A stretch of 17,774 bases of DNA from Comamonadaceae bacterium (GTDB lineage Bacteria > Pseudomonadota > Gammaproteobacteria > Burkholderiales > Burkholderiaceae_C): contig CANGCZ010000012.1 in assembly GCA_947452325.1 (NCBI GenBank), forward strand, positions 1 to 17,774, given 5' to 3'. A program made the translations under genes and the position numbers. Shown one piece after another: positions 7,386 through 16,500 of this stretch; position 1 is the first letter of the stretch, and the number at the start of each line of letters is the position of its first letter. The notes under the pieces were generated by a model. The model saw nothing but the letters and a program-made list of their open reading frames with translations, searched no databases and was not told the DNA's origin.

Positions 7386-8372
7386 GTGTCCCTTGCATTA
7401 GGGTTCATCGTAGAGCAACTCGGCGGCCGCTTGCATGGATCGCCCGACACTGTCATCACGGGTTTGGCACCGCTTGCTACTGCGGGGCGCGGTGATTTAT
7501 CTTTTCTCAGCCACCCCCGCTACATCTCCCAACTGAGCACCAGTCAAGCTGCTTGCATCATCGTCGCACAAGCACATGCGCCCAACGCCATTGAACGCGG
7601 CTGTTGTCTGGTGGTTGATAACCCTTATCTTTATTGGGCAGGTTTGACTCAGTTATGGCGTCAGCACGTCTTGCCAGACAAGGCGTCTGAGTTGATTCAT
7701 TCATCGGCGGTGGTTTCCAAAACCGCCTACATCCATCCCACGGCTCGCATAGGTCCTCTGTGCGTGGTTGAAGACGGCGCCTCCATAGGTGCAGGAACTT
7801 GGCTGAAATCCAGAGTCACTGTTTCCTCCGGTTGCGTCATTGGTGAGAACTGTATTCTTCATGCAGGCGTGGTGATCGGTGCCGATGGTTTCGGCTTTGC
7901 GCTTGACCAGGGGCAATGGGTCAAGATAGAACAATTCGGCGGTGTACGCATAGGCAACGAAGTCGAGATCGGTGCAAATACCTGCGTGGACCGTGGCGCC
8001 ATTGAAGACACTGTGATTGAAGATGGCGTCAAACTCGATAACTTGATTCAGATCGGACACAACGTTCACATAGGCAAACACACTGCCATGGCCGGTTGTG
8101 TCGGAGTGGCCGGCAGTGCCAGAATCGGCGCGCATTGCACGGTGGGCGGTGGTGCTGTCATCCTTGGTCATTTGGAACTGGCCGATCACGTCCATGTGTC
8201 TGCCGCTTCAGTCGTGAGCCATTCCTTGCTCAAACCGGGAACGTATAGCGGCGTCTTCCCGATAGACGAAAATGCGGCTTGGCAGAAGAATGCTGCCAGT
8301 TTGCGTCAACTCAATGCTTTGCGCGAACGCATACGCCGTCTAGAAAATAATTTCAATACGTCAGGGTCATGA
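7386..8372 (+). CDS. lpxD: UDP-3-O-acylglucosamine N-acyltransferase
   Basis: LpxD adds the second hydroxyacyl chain, from acyl-ACP, to UDP-3-O-acyl-glucosamine in lipid A synthesis. The 328-residue product has the N-terminal uridine-binding domain (to about residue 100), then a left-handed beta-helix of hexapeptide repeats (IGxx patterns to about 275), and a short C-terminal helix. The expected catalytic histidine lies in LIQIGHNVHIG (about residue 225). There is no ATG near the start. Adjacent GTG codons lie at 7383 and 7386, and 7386 gives the usual family N-terminus M-S-L-x-L-G, so I chose it. The ATG at 7378 is in another frame and stops after seven codons. The end overlaps fabZ as ATGA. 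Confidence 0.95.
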   Translation: MSLALGFIVEQLGGRLHGSPDTVITGLAPLATAGRGDLSFLSHPRYISQLSTSQAACIIVAQAHAPNAIERGCCLVVDNPYLYWAGLTQLWRQHVLPDKASELIHSSAVVSKTAYIHPTARIGPLCVVEDGASIGAGTWLKSRVTVSSGCVIGENCILHAGVVIGADGFGFALDQGQWVKIEQFGGVRIGNEVEIGANTCVDRGAIEDTVIEDGVKLDNLIQIGHNVHIGKHTAMAGCVGVAGSARIGAHCTVGGGAVILGHLELADHVHVSAASVVSHSLLKPGTYSGVFPIDENAAWQKNAASLRQLNALRERIRRLENNFNTSGS

Positions 8373-8812
8373 TCATGGATATACATCAAATTTTAAAAAT
8401 GCTGCCGCACCGCTACCCGTTTCTGCTGGTAGACCGGGTGCTGCAACTTGACAAAGGTAAATCCATTGTTGCCTTGAAAAATGTCACTATCAATGAGCCG
8501 TTTTTCAATGGCCATTTTCCGCACCGGCCGGTCATGCCAGGCGTGTTGATGCTAGAGGCTCTGGCACAGGCTGCGGCTTTGCTTTCTTTTCACACCATGG
8601 ATGTGGTGCCCGACGAAAACACCATTTATTACTTTGCGGGCATTGATGGCGCGCGTTTCAAGCGCCCGGTTGAACCCGGAGATGCGCTCACACTGATGGT
8701 TGAACTCGACCGCATGAAGGCGGGTATTTTCAAATTCAAAGCCAAAGGCATGGTGGGTGACGAACTGGCTGTGGAAGCCGATTTGATGTGCACCATGCGA
8801 CGCATTGACTGA
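8369..8812 (+). CDS. fabZ: 3-hydroxyacyl-[ACP] dehydratase FabZ
   Basis: FabZ dehydrates 3-hydroxyacyl-ACP in fatty acid elongation and competes with LpxA and LpxD for the same hydroxyacyl-ACP pool, which may be why it sits between them. The 147-residue hot-dog-fold protein has the conserved LPHRYPFLLVDRV near the N-terminus. The catalytic pair is His49 in FNGHFPHRPVMPG and Glu63 in LMLEALAQAA, and the YFAGIDGARFKRPVEPGD block follows. The ATG at 8369 overlaps the lpxD stop codon by 4 bases (ATGA), typical of translational coupling. A second in-frame ATG at 8375 is possible. lpxA starts 7 bases after the stop codon. Confidence 0.97.
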   Translation: MIMDIHQILKMLPHRYPFLLVDRVLQLDKGKSIVALKNVTINEPFFNGHFPHRPVMPGVLMLEALAQAAALLSFHTMDVVPDENTIYYFAGIDGARFKRPVEPGDALTLMVELDRMKAGIFKFKAKGMVGDELAVEADLMCTMRRID

Positions 8813-8819
8813 CTTGCCC

Positions 8820-9614
8820 ATGGCCCAGATACACCCCAGTGCGCTGGTAGACCCGGCAGCGCAAATCCATGAATCCGTGTCCATCGGTGCTTACAGCATC
8901 ATCGGCCCCCATGTGCGCATCGGGGCAGGCACCACGGTGGCTTCACATTGTGTGATTGAAGGCCGGACCACCATAGGCGAAGACAACCGTATTTTTCAGT
9001 TCAACTCGCTGGGTGCTGTTCCGCAGGATAAAAAATACGCTGGCGAGCCTTGTGAATTGATCATCGGTGACCGCAACACCATCCGCGAGTTCTGCACCTT
9101 CAATATCGGCACCAGTCAGGATCAGGGCGTGACCCGGGTGGGCAACGACAATTGGCTGATGGCTTATGTGCATCTTGCGCACGACTGCCAGGTGGGTAAC
9201 CACACTATTTTTGCCAACAGCACGCAACTGGCCGGTCATGTGCATGTCGGAGATTGGGCGATTTTGGGCGGATTCACCGTGGTGCATCAGTTCTGTCGTC
9301 TGGGTGCACACAGTTTCACTGCCATGAACTCCTTGTTGTTCGCAGATCTCCCGCCTTACGCCATGTGCCAGGGGCAACCGGCCCAGGTCCGTTCGATGAA
9401 CTACGAGGGCTTGAAGCGCAGGGGATTCACACCGGCTCAAATTCAAGCCGTCAAACTCATGCACAAAGCGCTTTACAGGGAAGAGTTGACTTTGCAAACC
9501 GCGCTTGAACACATTCAAGCCATGGCGCAAACAGACCCGGGTATTGCGGATGTGGTTGATGTGATGTGCGCTTTTCTGGCGCAGGTTTCACCCAACCGCG
9601 GCATCATCCGTTGA
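8820..9614 (+). CDS. lpxA: UDP-N-acetylglucosamine 3-O-acyltransferase
   Basis: LpxA transfers a 3-hydroxyacyl chain from ACP to UDP-GlcNAc, the first step of lipid A synthesis in the cytoplasm. The 264-residue product (E. coli 262) is a hexapeptide-repeat beta-helix followed by the C-terminal helical domain starting at EGLKRRGF. The catalytic histidine lies in the VHLAHDCQVGN block, and the GGFTVVHQF block is conserved. Aligned without gaps to E. coli, residue 169 is methionine where E. coli has Gly173, the acyl-length ruler, which predicts a C10 rather than C14 chain. A TTG at 8805 overlapping fabZ could extend the frame, but the ATG at 8820 gives the normal N-terminus. Confidence 0.96.
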   Translation: MAQIHPSALVDPAAQIHESVSIGAYSIIGPHVRIGAGTTVASHCVIEGRTTIGEDNRIFQFNSLGAVPQDKKYAGEPCELIIGDRNTIREFCTFNIGTSQDQGVTRVGNDNWLMAYVHLAHDCQVGNHTIFANSTQLAGHVHVGDWAILGGFTVVHQFCRLGAHSFTAMNSLLFADLPPYAMCQGQPAQVRSMNYEGLKRRGFTPAQIQAVKLMHKALYREELTLQTALEHIQAMAQTDPGIADVVDVMCAFLAQVSPNRGIIR

Positions 9615-9631
9615 ATCGTGCCAGGCGATAC

Positions 9632-10780
9632 ATGAGCGACGCACCGGCGCTTGATATGGCAATGGTCGCTGGCGAAACCTCCGGCGACTTGCTGGCCTCT
9701 TTGGTCATACCCGGTTTGCAACAACGCTGGCCGGACTTGCGCATGGCGGGTATCGGCGGTCCTCGAATGCAGCAAAGCGGGTTCGATTCTTGGTGGCCAA
9801 TGGAAAAACTGTCGGTGCGCGGTTATGTGGAAGTGCTCAAGCATTACCGTGAAATTGTCGGCATTCGCCAGCAACTCAAGACCCGTTTGCTCTGCACCCG
9901 TCCTGACTTGTTCATGGGCGTGGATGCGCCGGATTTCAATTTGAGTCTGGCCCGCGACCTGCGCCTAGCGGGCGTGAAAACCGTGCAATTTGTTTGCCCC
10001 TCGGTCTGGGCCTGGCGCGCGCAGCGTCTGAAAAAAATCCGCGACAGCGTTGATCACGTGCTTTGCATTTTCCCCTTCGAACCCGAACTGTTGTCGCAGC
10101 ACGGCATTGCGGCCACTTTTGTCGGTCATCCTTTGGCAAACCTGATTCCCGAGCAGGCGGACAAGGCTGCGGCCCGAACACAACTGGAATTGCCGCCATC
10201 GGCAAGGGTGCTGGCCGTGCTGCCCGGTAGCCGCAAAGATGAGATCAAACATTTATTGCCCCGGTTTTTAGCAGCGGTTGAATTGCTGCGCTTGCAGCAG
10301 CCTGATGTGCTGGCTGTGTTGCCTGTGGCTCCCGGCATGTCCGGTCTGGTCAACGACATCGCCCGGCCATTTCCCGTGGCCCGCCATCTGAAAATCATCC
10401 AGGGCCAAAGCCATGCGGTGATGGCTGCAGCCGACGTTGCCATGGTAGCCAGCGGTACGGCTACCTTGGAAGCCGCCTTGTTCAAATGCCCTATGGTGAT
10501 TGCTTATGCCATGCCGTGGTTGAGCTGGCAAATCATTGAGCGCAAACGATTGCAGCCCTGGGTCGGGTTGCCCAATATTTTGTGCCGCGATTTTGTCGTG
10601 CCCGAGTTGTTGCAATCTCAAGCCACGCCTCAGGCCTTGGCCGCTTGCGTCTCGGATTGGCTGCAGCAGCCCAACAAAGTACAGGCATTGCAACAGACTT
10701 TTTCCCGCTTGCACCAGTCATTGCGAGCCGACACACCTACGGTAGCCGCCCATGCGATCGCGCAAATCCTCCAAGCCTGA
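9632..10780 (+). CDS. lpxB: Lipid-A-disaccharide synthase
   Basis: LpxB joins UDP-2,3-diacylglucosamine and lipid X into the tetraacyl disaccharide of lipid A at the inner membrane face (glycosyltransferase family 19). The 382-residue length equals that of E. coli. Visible motifs are MVAGETSGDLLA near the N-terminus, CPSVWAWRAQRLKKI and DHVLCIFPFEPE in the first half, VGHPLAN, the nucleotide-binding LPGSRKDEIKHLLP, and VASGTATLEAALF in the second half. The ATG at 9632 comes 17 bases after the lpxA stop codon and yields the usual short N-terminus. Longer in-frame extensions begin inside lpxA and are not needed. The last 29 bases overlap rnhB. Confidence 0.96.
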   Translation: MSDAPALDMAMVAGETSGDLLASLVIPGLQQRWPDLRMAGIGGPRMQQSGFDSWWPMEKLSVRGYVEVLKHYREIVGIRQQLKTRLLCTRPDLFMGVDAPDFNLSLARDLRLAGVKTVQFVCPSVWAWRAQRLKKIRDSVDHVLCIFPFEPELLSQHGIAATFVGHPLANLIPEQADKAAARTQLELPPSARVLAVLPGSRKDEIKHLLPRFLAAVELLRLQQPDVLAVLPVAPGMSGLVNDIARPFPVARHLKIIQGQSHAVMAAADVAMVASGTATLEAALFKCPMVIAYAMPWLSWQIIERKRLQPWVGLPNILCRDFVVPELLQSQATPQALAACVSDWLQQPNKVQALQQTFSRLHQSLRADTPTVAAHAIAQILQA

Positions 10781-11402
10781 GCAGGTCCATCTCAACTGGG
10801 ACGACGGTCCGGTGTTGATCGCCGGTGTGGACGAGGCCGGGCGAGGCCCCTTGGCCGGCCCGGTGTTTGCCGCTGCCGTCATGCTCGATGACCTGGCTCC
10901 GGTGCGCGGACTGGCTGATTCAAAAACACTCAGCCCGGCCAAGCGTGAAAAACTCTACGACCAAATCCGTGCCAAGGCTTTGTGTTTTTGCGTGGCCCGG
11001 GCGTCGGTAGAGGAAATCGATGAACGAAATATTCTGCAAGCCACTTTGTTGGCCATGCAGCGAGCGGTACATGGCTTGCGTTTGAAGCCCGGCAAGGTGC
11101 TGGTGGACGGCAATCGTTTGCCTGTGCTGGATGTGCTGGCAGAGGCCATCGTCAAAGGCGATAGCAAAGTGGCGGCCATCTCGGCGGCTTCCATATTGGC
11201 CAAGGTTGAACGTGACCGTTGGTGCGTAGAGATCGACGCGGCGTTTCCGGATTACGGTTTCGCCAGGCACAAAGGCTATGGCACAGCCGAACACCTCAAG
11301 GCCTTGCGCGCATTCGGCCCGACGGTTTGGCACAGGCGCAGCTTTGCCCCAGTTGCCGCCTTGCTGGGTGATAAGGCAGGGGGCAACACACATGGCGGTT
11401 AA
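10752..11402 (+). CDS. rnhB: Ribonuclease HII
   Basis: RNase HII cleaves RNA in RNA-DNA hybrids and removes single ribonucleotides from DNA. The 216-residue protein carries all four expected acidic active-site residues: D27 and E28 in AGVDEAGRGPLAGP, D119 in VLVDGN, and D137 in VKGDSKVAAISAAS. The C-terminal HKGYGTAEHLKAL and WHRRSFAPV patterns are also present. The only ATG that keeps the N-terminus is at 10752, inside the end of lpxB, giving a 29-base overlap. No good ribosome binding site precedes it, so translation probably depends on lpxB. Its 3' end overlaps the methyltransferase gene by 11 bases. An lpxB-rnhB neighbourhood is common in Proteobacteria. Confidence 0.96.
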   Translation: MRSRKSSKPEQVHLNWDDGPVLIAGVDEAGRGPLAGPVFAAAVMLDDLAPVRGLADSKTLSPAKREKLYDQIRAKALCFCVARASVEEIDERNILQATLLAMQRAVHGLRLKPGKVLVDGNRLPVLDVLAEAIVKGDSKVAAISAASILAKVERDRWCVEIDAAFPDYGFARHKGYGTAEHLKALRAFGPTVWHRRSFAPVAALLGDKAGGNTHGG

Positions 11403-12180
11403 ACCCATCAGTTCCAAAGACAACCCGCAGTTCAAGCAATTGAGATCGCTGGCCAACGACAACACGTCTTATCGCCATAGCAGGCAAGTCTGGTTAGAGG
11501 GCGAGCATTTGTGCCAGGCCGCGCTGGACAGCGGTCTGCGCTTTGTGCTCCTGGCTGTGCTTGATACCGTGACGCAGGACACCCTCGCCGTGTGGGAAAC
11601 GCGCAGCGACACGGTCTTGCAACTGACCGCAGGCTTGATGTCGGCATTGAGCACATTGCCTTCCCCGTCGTGGATAGGCGGGGTGGTGGAGTTACCGCAC
11701 ACGCAGGCCATCAAGCGCACCGACTCTGTGGTCGTGTTCGATCAGGTACAGGATCCCGGCAATGCCGGCGCCATCTTGCGTTGCGCGGCAGCTTTCGGTT
11801 TCCGTCAAGTTGTCAGCACCTCGGGTTCCGTGGCTTTGTGGTCTGCCAAAGTAGTGCGTGCGGCCATGGGTGCGCATTTCGGCTTGCAGTTAAACGAGTC
11901 TTGTCCCATGACCGAGATTTTGCAACTTGAGATGCCGGTGTTGCTGACCGATGTGCACCAAGGGCCTTACTTGCATCAGATGACAGTCGACAAAAGCTTG
12001 CCATGGCCATGTGTATGGGTGTTCGGTCACGAGGGCCGGGGCGTCAGTCCCGACTGGCCGCAAGCCATGGTGCAAAGGGTGCGGATTGCCCAGCCTGGCG
12101 GGCAAGAATCATTGAACGTGGCTGCGGCTGCGGCGATTTGTTTGCATGCAAGTGCCACTTCACGTGCAGACGAGTGTTAA
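11392..12180 (+). CDS. SpoU/TrmH-family RNA 2'-O-methyltransferase
   Basis: This is a SAM-dependent RNA ribose methyltransferase of the knotted SPOUT superfamily; the exact target nucleotide cannot be told from sequence. The 262-residue protein has an N-terminal substrate-binding domain (residues 1 to about 100) and then the three SpoU motifs: FDQVQDPGNAGAILR (116-130, with catalytic-type N124 and R130), VFGHEGRGVSP (210-220), and PGGQESLNVAAAAA (235-248). The ATG at 11392 has a good binding site, AGGGGG at 11378-11383, and overlaps rnhB by 11 bases. The frame is open upstream to 11278, but that part lies within rnhB and does not resemble the family. It is the last gene before the carA leader. 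No terminator is visible after it. Confidence 0.9.
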   Translation: MAVKPISSKDNPQFKQLRSLANDNTSYRHSRQVWLEGEHLCQAALDSGLRFVLLAVLDTVTQDTLAVWETRSDTVLQLTAGLMSALSTLPSPSWIGGVVELPHTQAIKRTDSVVVFDQVQDPGNAGAILRCAAAFGFRQVVSTSGSVALWSAKVVRAAMGAHFGLQLNESCPMTEILQLEMPVLLTDVHQGPYLHQMTVDKSLPWPCVWVFGHEGRGVSPDWPQAMVQRVRIAQPGGQESLNVAAAAAICLHASATSRADEC

Positions 12181-12218
12181 TGGCAAGCATTTGAAGTCAG
12201 TGCCGTAAGACGCAGGGA

Positions 12219-12224
12219 TATAAT
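12219..12224 (+). promoter_or_regulatory. Candidate minus-10 element for carAB
   Basis: A perfect TATAAT lies 39 bases after the methyltransferase stop codon and about 120 bases before the carA start. The minus-35 position is poor at 16-18 base spacing. The nearest TTGAAG (12191-12196) is 22 bases away, too far. Transcription would start around 12231, leaving a leader of about 110 bases. The promoter may need an activator, or the match may be chance. Confidence 0.4.
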
Positions 12225-12246
12225 GAGCGACTTCTATATCAACCGC

Positions 12247-12342
12247 ACGCCCCTCGCTCGAAAAAAAGCCATTCCCCTTGTATAGCTGCCAAAGAGAAGG
12301 CCTCTCTTGCACCTGGGGCGTCACCGAATCTCGGAGATCTGA
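12247..12342 (+). promoter_or_regulatory. Structured carA leader RNA
   Basis: The untranslated region before carA can fold into a closed domain. ACGCCCC (12247-12253) pairs perfectly with GGGGCGT (12315-12321). Inside it, AAGAGA (12292-12297) pairs with TCTCTT (12303-12308) around a 5-base loop. The carA ribosome binding site CGGAGA (12332-12337) lies just outside, and ATCT (12328-12331) can pair with AGAT (12335-12338) across it. No T tract or known riboswitch pattern is seen. A role in pyrimidine or arginine control is only inferred from the gene it precedes. Confidence 0.35.
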
Positions 12343-13515
12343 GTGCTTTTGACTCTTCAGGGAAATCGTCCTCCCGCTATTTTGGCGCTATCAGACGGCA
12401 CGGTCTTCATGGGGCAATCCATCGGGCACGATGGTCACACTGTCGGCGAAGTTGTTTTCAATACATCCATGACCGGGTACCAGGAAATCCTGACCGACCC
12501 GAGCTATTGCCAGCAATTGGTCACTTTGACTTATTCGCATATCGGCAATTACGGTGTCAACCGCGAGGACAATGAAGCCGAACGTGTGTATGCAGCCGGT
12601 TTGATCATCAAAAATCTGCCTTTGTTGCATTCCAACTTCCGTGCCGATAGCGACTTGACGCAATTCCTCCAAGCGCAAGGCACCGTGGCCATTGCAGACA
12701 TCGACACCCGCATGCTGACCCGCCATTTGCGTGAAAACGGCGCGCAAAACGGTGCCATCGTCGCGTTCCCGCTAGGCCATCAGGTCAGCGCCCAAGACAT
12801 AAGCCAAGCGGTGGCCAAAGCCAACCAAGCTCCTTCCATGAACGGCCTGGATCTGGCGTCTAAAGTCAGTGTGGCCAAGGCCTATGACTGGCATGAAACC
12901 GAATGGCAACTGGGTGAGGGCTACCGCACACTGGAAAAAGCCAGTTACCGTGTGGTGGCCTACGACTTTGGTGTCAAAAGAAATATTTTGCGCATGCTGG
13001 CACAGCGCGGTTGCGAGGTCACCGTGGTGCCCGCTACAACCACGGCCCAACAAGTGTTGGCAATGAAGCCCGATGGCGTGTTTCTCTCCAACGGACCGGG
13101 TGACCCCGGGCCGTGCAGTTACGCCATTGAAGCTACGCAGGCGTTGCTTGAACAAAAAATCCCTTTGTTTGGTATTTGTCTCGGCCATCAGATATTGGCC
13201 CTGGCCTGCGGCGCCAGCACTTACAAAATGAAATTCGGGCACCACGGTGCGAATCACCCGGTCAAGGACTTGCAAACTTCTCGCGTGTCCATCACCAGCC
13301 AGAACCATGGCTTCGCGGTCGATGAAAAATCCCTGCCCGCGCATGTGCGCGCCACCCATGTCAGTTTGTTTGACGGCAGTTTGCAAGGCCTAGAGCTGAC
13401 AGATCAACCCGCCTTCAGCTTTCAGGGGCATCCGGAGGCTTCGCCCGGCCCGCACGACATCGGTTATTTGTTTGACCGCTTTATTCACTCAATGGCGGTT
13501 TCCCAGCATGGCTAA
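12343..13515 (+). CDS. carA: Carbamoyl-phosphate synthase small subunit
   Basis: CarA hydrolyses glutamine and channels the ammonia to CarB for carbamoyl phosphate, the shared precursor of arginine and pyrimidines. The 390-residue protein has the N-terminal CarA domain with VFNTSMTGYQEILTDPSY, and a class I glutamine amidotransferase domain from about residue 205. That domain carries the triad Cys279 in GICLGHQ and His363 with Glu365 in FQGHPEASPGPHD. The start is a GTG at 12343 with CGGAGA six bases upstream and gives the usual MLLTLQG-type N-terminus. It overlaps carB by 8 bases, so the two subunits are probably translated in a coupled way. The upstream leader may regulate both. Confidence 0.97.
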   Translation: MLLTLQGNRPPAILALSDGTVFMGQSIGHDGHTVGEVVFNTSMTGYQEILTDPSYCQQLVTLTYSHIGNYGVNREDNEAERVYAAGLIIKNLPLLHSNFRADSDLTQFLQAQGTVAIADIDTRMLTRHLRENGAQNGAIVAFPLGHQVSAQDISQAVAKANQAPSMNGLDLASKVSVAKAYDWHETEWQLGEGYRTLEKASYRVVAYDFGVKRNILRMLAQRGCEVTVVPATTTAQQVLAMKPDGVFLSNGPGDPGPCSYAIEATQALLEQKIPLFGICLGHQILALACGASTYKMKFGHHGANHPVKDLQTSRVSITSQNHGFAVDEKSLPAHVRATHVSLFDGSLQGLELTDQPAFSFQGHPEASPGPHDIGYLFDRFIHSMAVSQHG

Positions 13516-16500
13516 ACGTACAGACATCAAAAGCATTTTGTTGATAGGCGCAGGTCCTATCGTCATCGGTCAGGCCTGTGAGTTTGATTACTCAGGCGTG
13601 CAAGCCTGCAAGGCTTTGCGCGAAGAAGGCTACAAAGTCATTTTGATCAACAGCAACCCGGCCACCATCATGACCGACCCGGCCACGGCGGACGTGACTT
13701 ACATCGAACCCATCACCTGGAAGACGGTGGAAAAAATCATCGCCAAGGAAAAGCCGGATGCGATTTTGCCCACCATGGGCGGACAGACTGCGCTTAACTG
13801 CGCGTTGGATTTGTGGCGCCACGGTGTGCTGGACAAATACTTGGGCGCTAACACCGGCAAACCGGTTGAATTGATAGGTGCGACGCCCGAGGCGATTGAC
13901 AAAGCCGAAGACCGTTTGAAGTTCAAAGACGCCATGACCAAAATCGGTCTGGGTTCGGCTCGCTCCGGCATTGCCCACAGTTTGGATGAAGCTTGGGCGG
14001 TACAAAAAACCGTGGGCTTTCCCGTTGTTATTCGCCCGAGTTTCACCCTGGGCGGCACCGGCGGCGGCATTGCCTACAACCCGGAAGAATTTGAAGTCAT
14101 TTGCAAGCGCGGTCTGGAAGCCTCGCCGACCAGTGAATTGTTGATTGAAGAATCTTTGCTCGGCTGGAAAGAGTACGAGATGGAAGTGGTGCGCGACAAG
14201 GCGGACAACTGCATCATTGTGTGCTCTATCGAAAATCTGGATCCCATGGGTGTGCACACCGGCGATTCCATCACCGTGGCCCCTGCCCAGACCTTGACCG
14301 ACAAGGAATACCAAATCCTGCGCAACGCCAGCTTGGCTGTGCTTCGTGAAATCGGTGTGGACACAGGCGGCTCTAATGTCCAGTTCTCCATCAACCCGGC
14401 GGACGGCCGCATGGTGGTCATTGAAATGAACCCGCGCGTCTCGCGCTCGTCTGCGCTGGCGTCCAAAGCCACGGGTTTTCCGATCGCCAAAGTGGCGGCC
14501 AAACTCGCGGTCGGCTTCACGCTGGACGAATTGCGCAACGACATCACGGGCGGTGCCACGCCCGCGAGTTTTGAGCCCAGTATTGATTACGTGGTCACCA
14601 AAATCCCGCGCTTTGCTTTTGAAAAATTTCCAACAGCCGACAGCCGCTTGACCACTCAAATGAAGTCTGTCGGAGAAGTCATGGCCATAGGCCGTACCTT
14701 TCAGGAGTCATTCCAAAAGGCTTTGCGCGGACTGGAGGTCGGCGTTGACGGCATGAACGAAAAAACCCAGGACCGCGAGGTGCTGGAAAAAGAACTCGGC
14801 GCGCCCGGCCCCGAGCGCATTTGGTATGTGGGCGATGCTTTTGCCATGGGCATGAGCGTGGATGAAGTGCATGCGCTCACCCGCATAGACCCTTGGTTTT
14901 TGGTGCAGATCGAGGACATAGTCAAGATCGAGCTTGAGCTTGAAACACATCAACTCGCTGACATCACCGCAGGCGAGCTGCGTTTGTTAAAACAAAAAGG
15001 TTTTTCCGACCGTCGCCTGGCCAGGCAATTGAAAACCACTGAAAAAGCCGTGCGCGAAGCCCGCCGGGCCTTGGGCGTGCGCCCGGTCTTCAAACGCGTA
15101 GACACTTGCGCGGCCGAATTTGCAACCAATACCGCTTACATGTATTCCACTTACGAGCAGGAATGCGAAGCAGCCCCCACACAGCGCAAAAAAATCATGG
15201 TGCTCGGCGGCGGCCCCAACCGTATCGGTCAAGGCATTGAATTCGATTACTGCTGTGTGCACGCGGCCTTGGCCATGCGCGAAGACGGCTATGAAACCAT
15301 CATGGTCAATTGCAACCCCGAAACCGTGTCCACCGACTACGACACCAGCGACCGGCTTTACTTTGAGCCTTTGACGCTGGAGGACGTGCTTGAAATCGTC
15401 GACAAAGAACAACCCCTGGGCGTGATCGTTCAATACGGCGGCCAAACGCCTTTGAAGCTGGCGCTGGGTCTGGAAGCAGAGGGCGTGCCCATCATCGGTA
15501 CCAGCCCTGACATGATCGATGCCGCCGAAGACCGCGAGCGGTTTCAGCAATTGCTTCACACCCTGGGTTTGCGTCAACCGCCGAATGCCACTGCCAGAAC
15601 CGAAGAAGAAGCTTTAGACAAGGCCAAAGAACTCGGTTATCCCTTGGTGGTGCGCCCTAGCTATGTGTTGGGTGGCCGTGCCATGGAAATCGTGCACGAG
15701 CAGCGCGACCTGGAGCGATACATGCGCGAGGCGGTCAAAGTCAGCCACGAGTCGCCGGTGTTGTTGGACCGTTTTTTGAACGACGCTATCGAATGCGATG
15801 TCGACGCCATTTGCGACGGCCAACAGGTATTCATCGGCGGTGTCATGGAGCATATCGAGCAAGCCGGTGTGCACAGCGGCGACTCCGCGTGTTCGCTGCC
15901 GCCGTATTCACTGTCCGATACAACCATTGCTGAGTTGAAGCGCCAGACCACTGAAATGGCCCACGGCCTCAAAGTGGTCGGTCTGATGAACGTGCAGTTC
16001 GCTATCCAAAAACTCGATGGCCAGGATGTGATTTATGTGCTCGAGGTCAATCCCCGCGCCAGTCGCACCGTGCCTTTTGTCAGCAAAGCCACCGGCATTC
16101 AACTGGCCAAGGTGGCTGCACGTTGCATGGTCGGACAAAGCCTGGCGTCTCAAGGCATTAACCGCGAAGTGCATCCGCCTTATTTCAGTGTCAAGGAAGC
16201 GGTGTTTCCGTTTGTGAAATTCCCCGGCGTCGACACCATACTCGGGCCCGAGATGAAATCCACCGGCGAAGTCATGGGGGTGGGACTGACCTTCGGCGAA
16301 GCATTTGTCAAAAGCCAGTTGGGTGCAGGCACCAAACTGCCGCGCCCGACAGATGCCGTCCGCAAAGTGTTTCTTACAGTGAAAAATGCCGACAAGGTGC
16401 GTGCGGTTGAAGTGGCACGACGCTTGGCTGCTTACGGCTTTGAACTGGTGGCCACCAAAGGCACAGCAGCGGCTATACATGCGGCGGGCATACAGGTGGT

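Noticed and set aside
10755..10762. GCGATCGC octamer, also near 17084, as a HIP1-type repeat
   Set aside because: Two copies in nearly 18 kb, both within coding sequence, are not evidence of a repeat family; HIP1 abundance is a cyanobacterial trait.
13592..14659. A 355-codon open frame on the minus strand opposite carB, plus similar long antisense frames elsewhere
   Set aside because: They are histidine- and glycine-rich shadows of well-identified plus-strand genes, resemble no known family, and lack ribosome binding sites.
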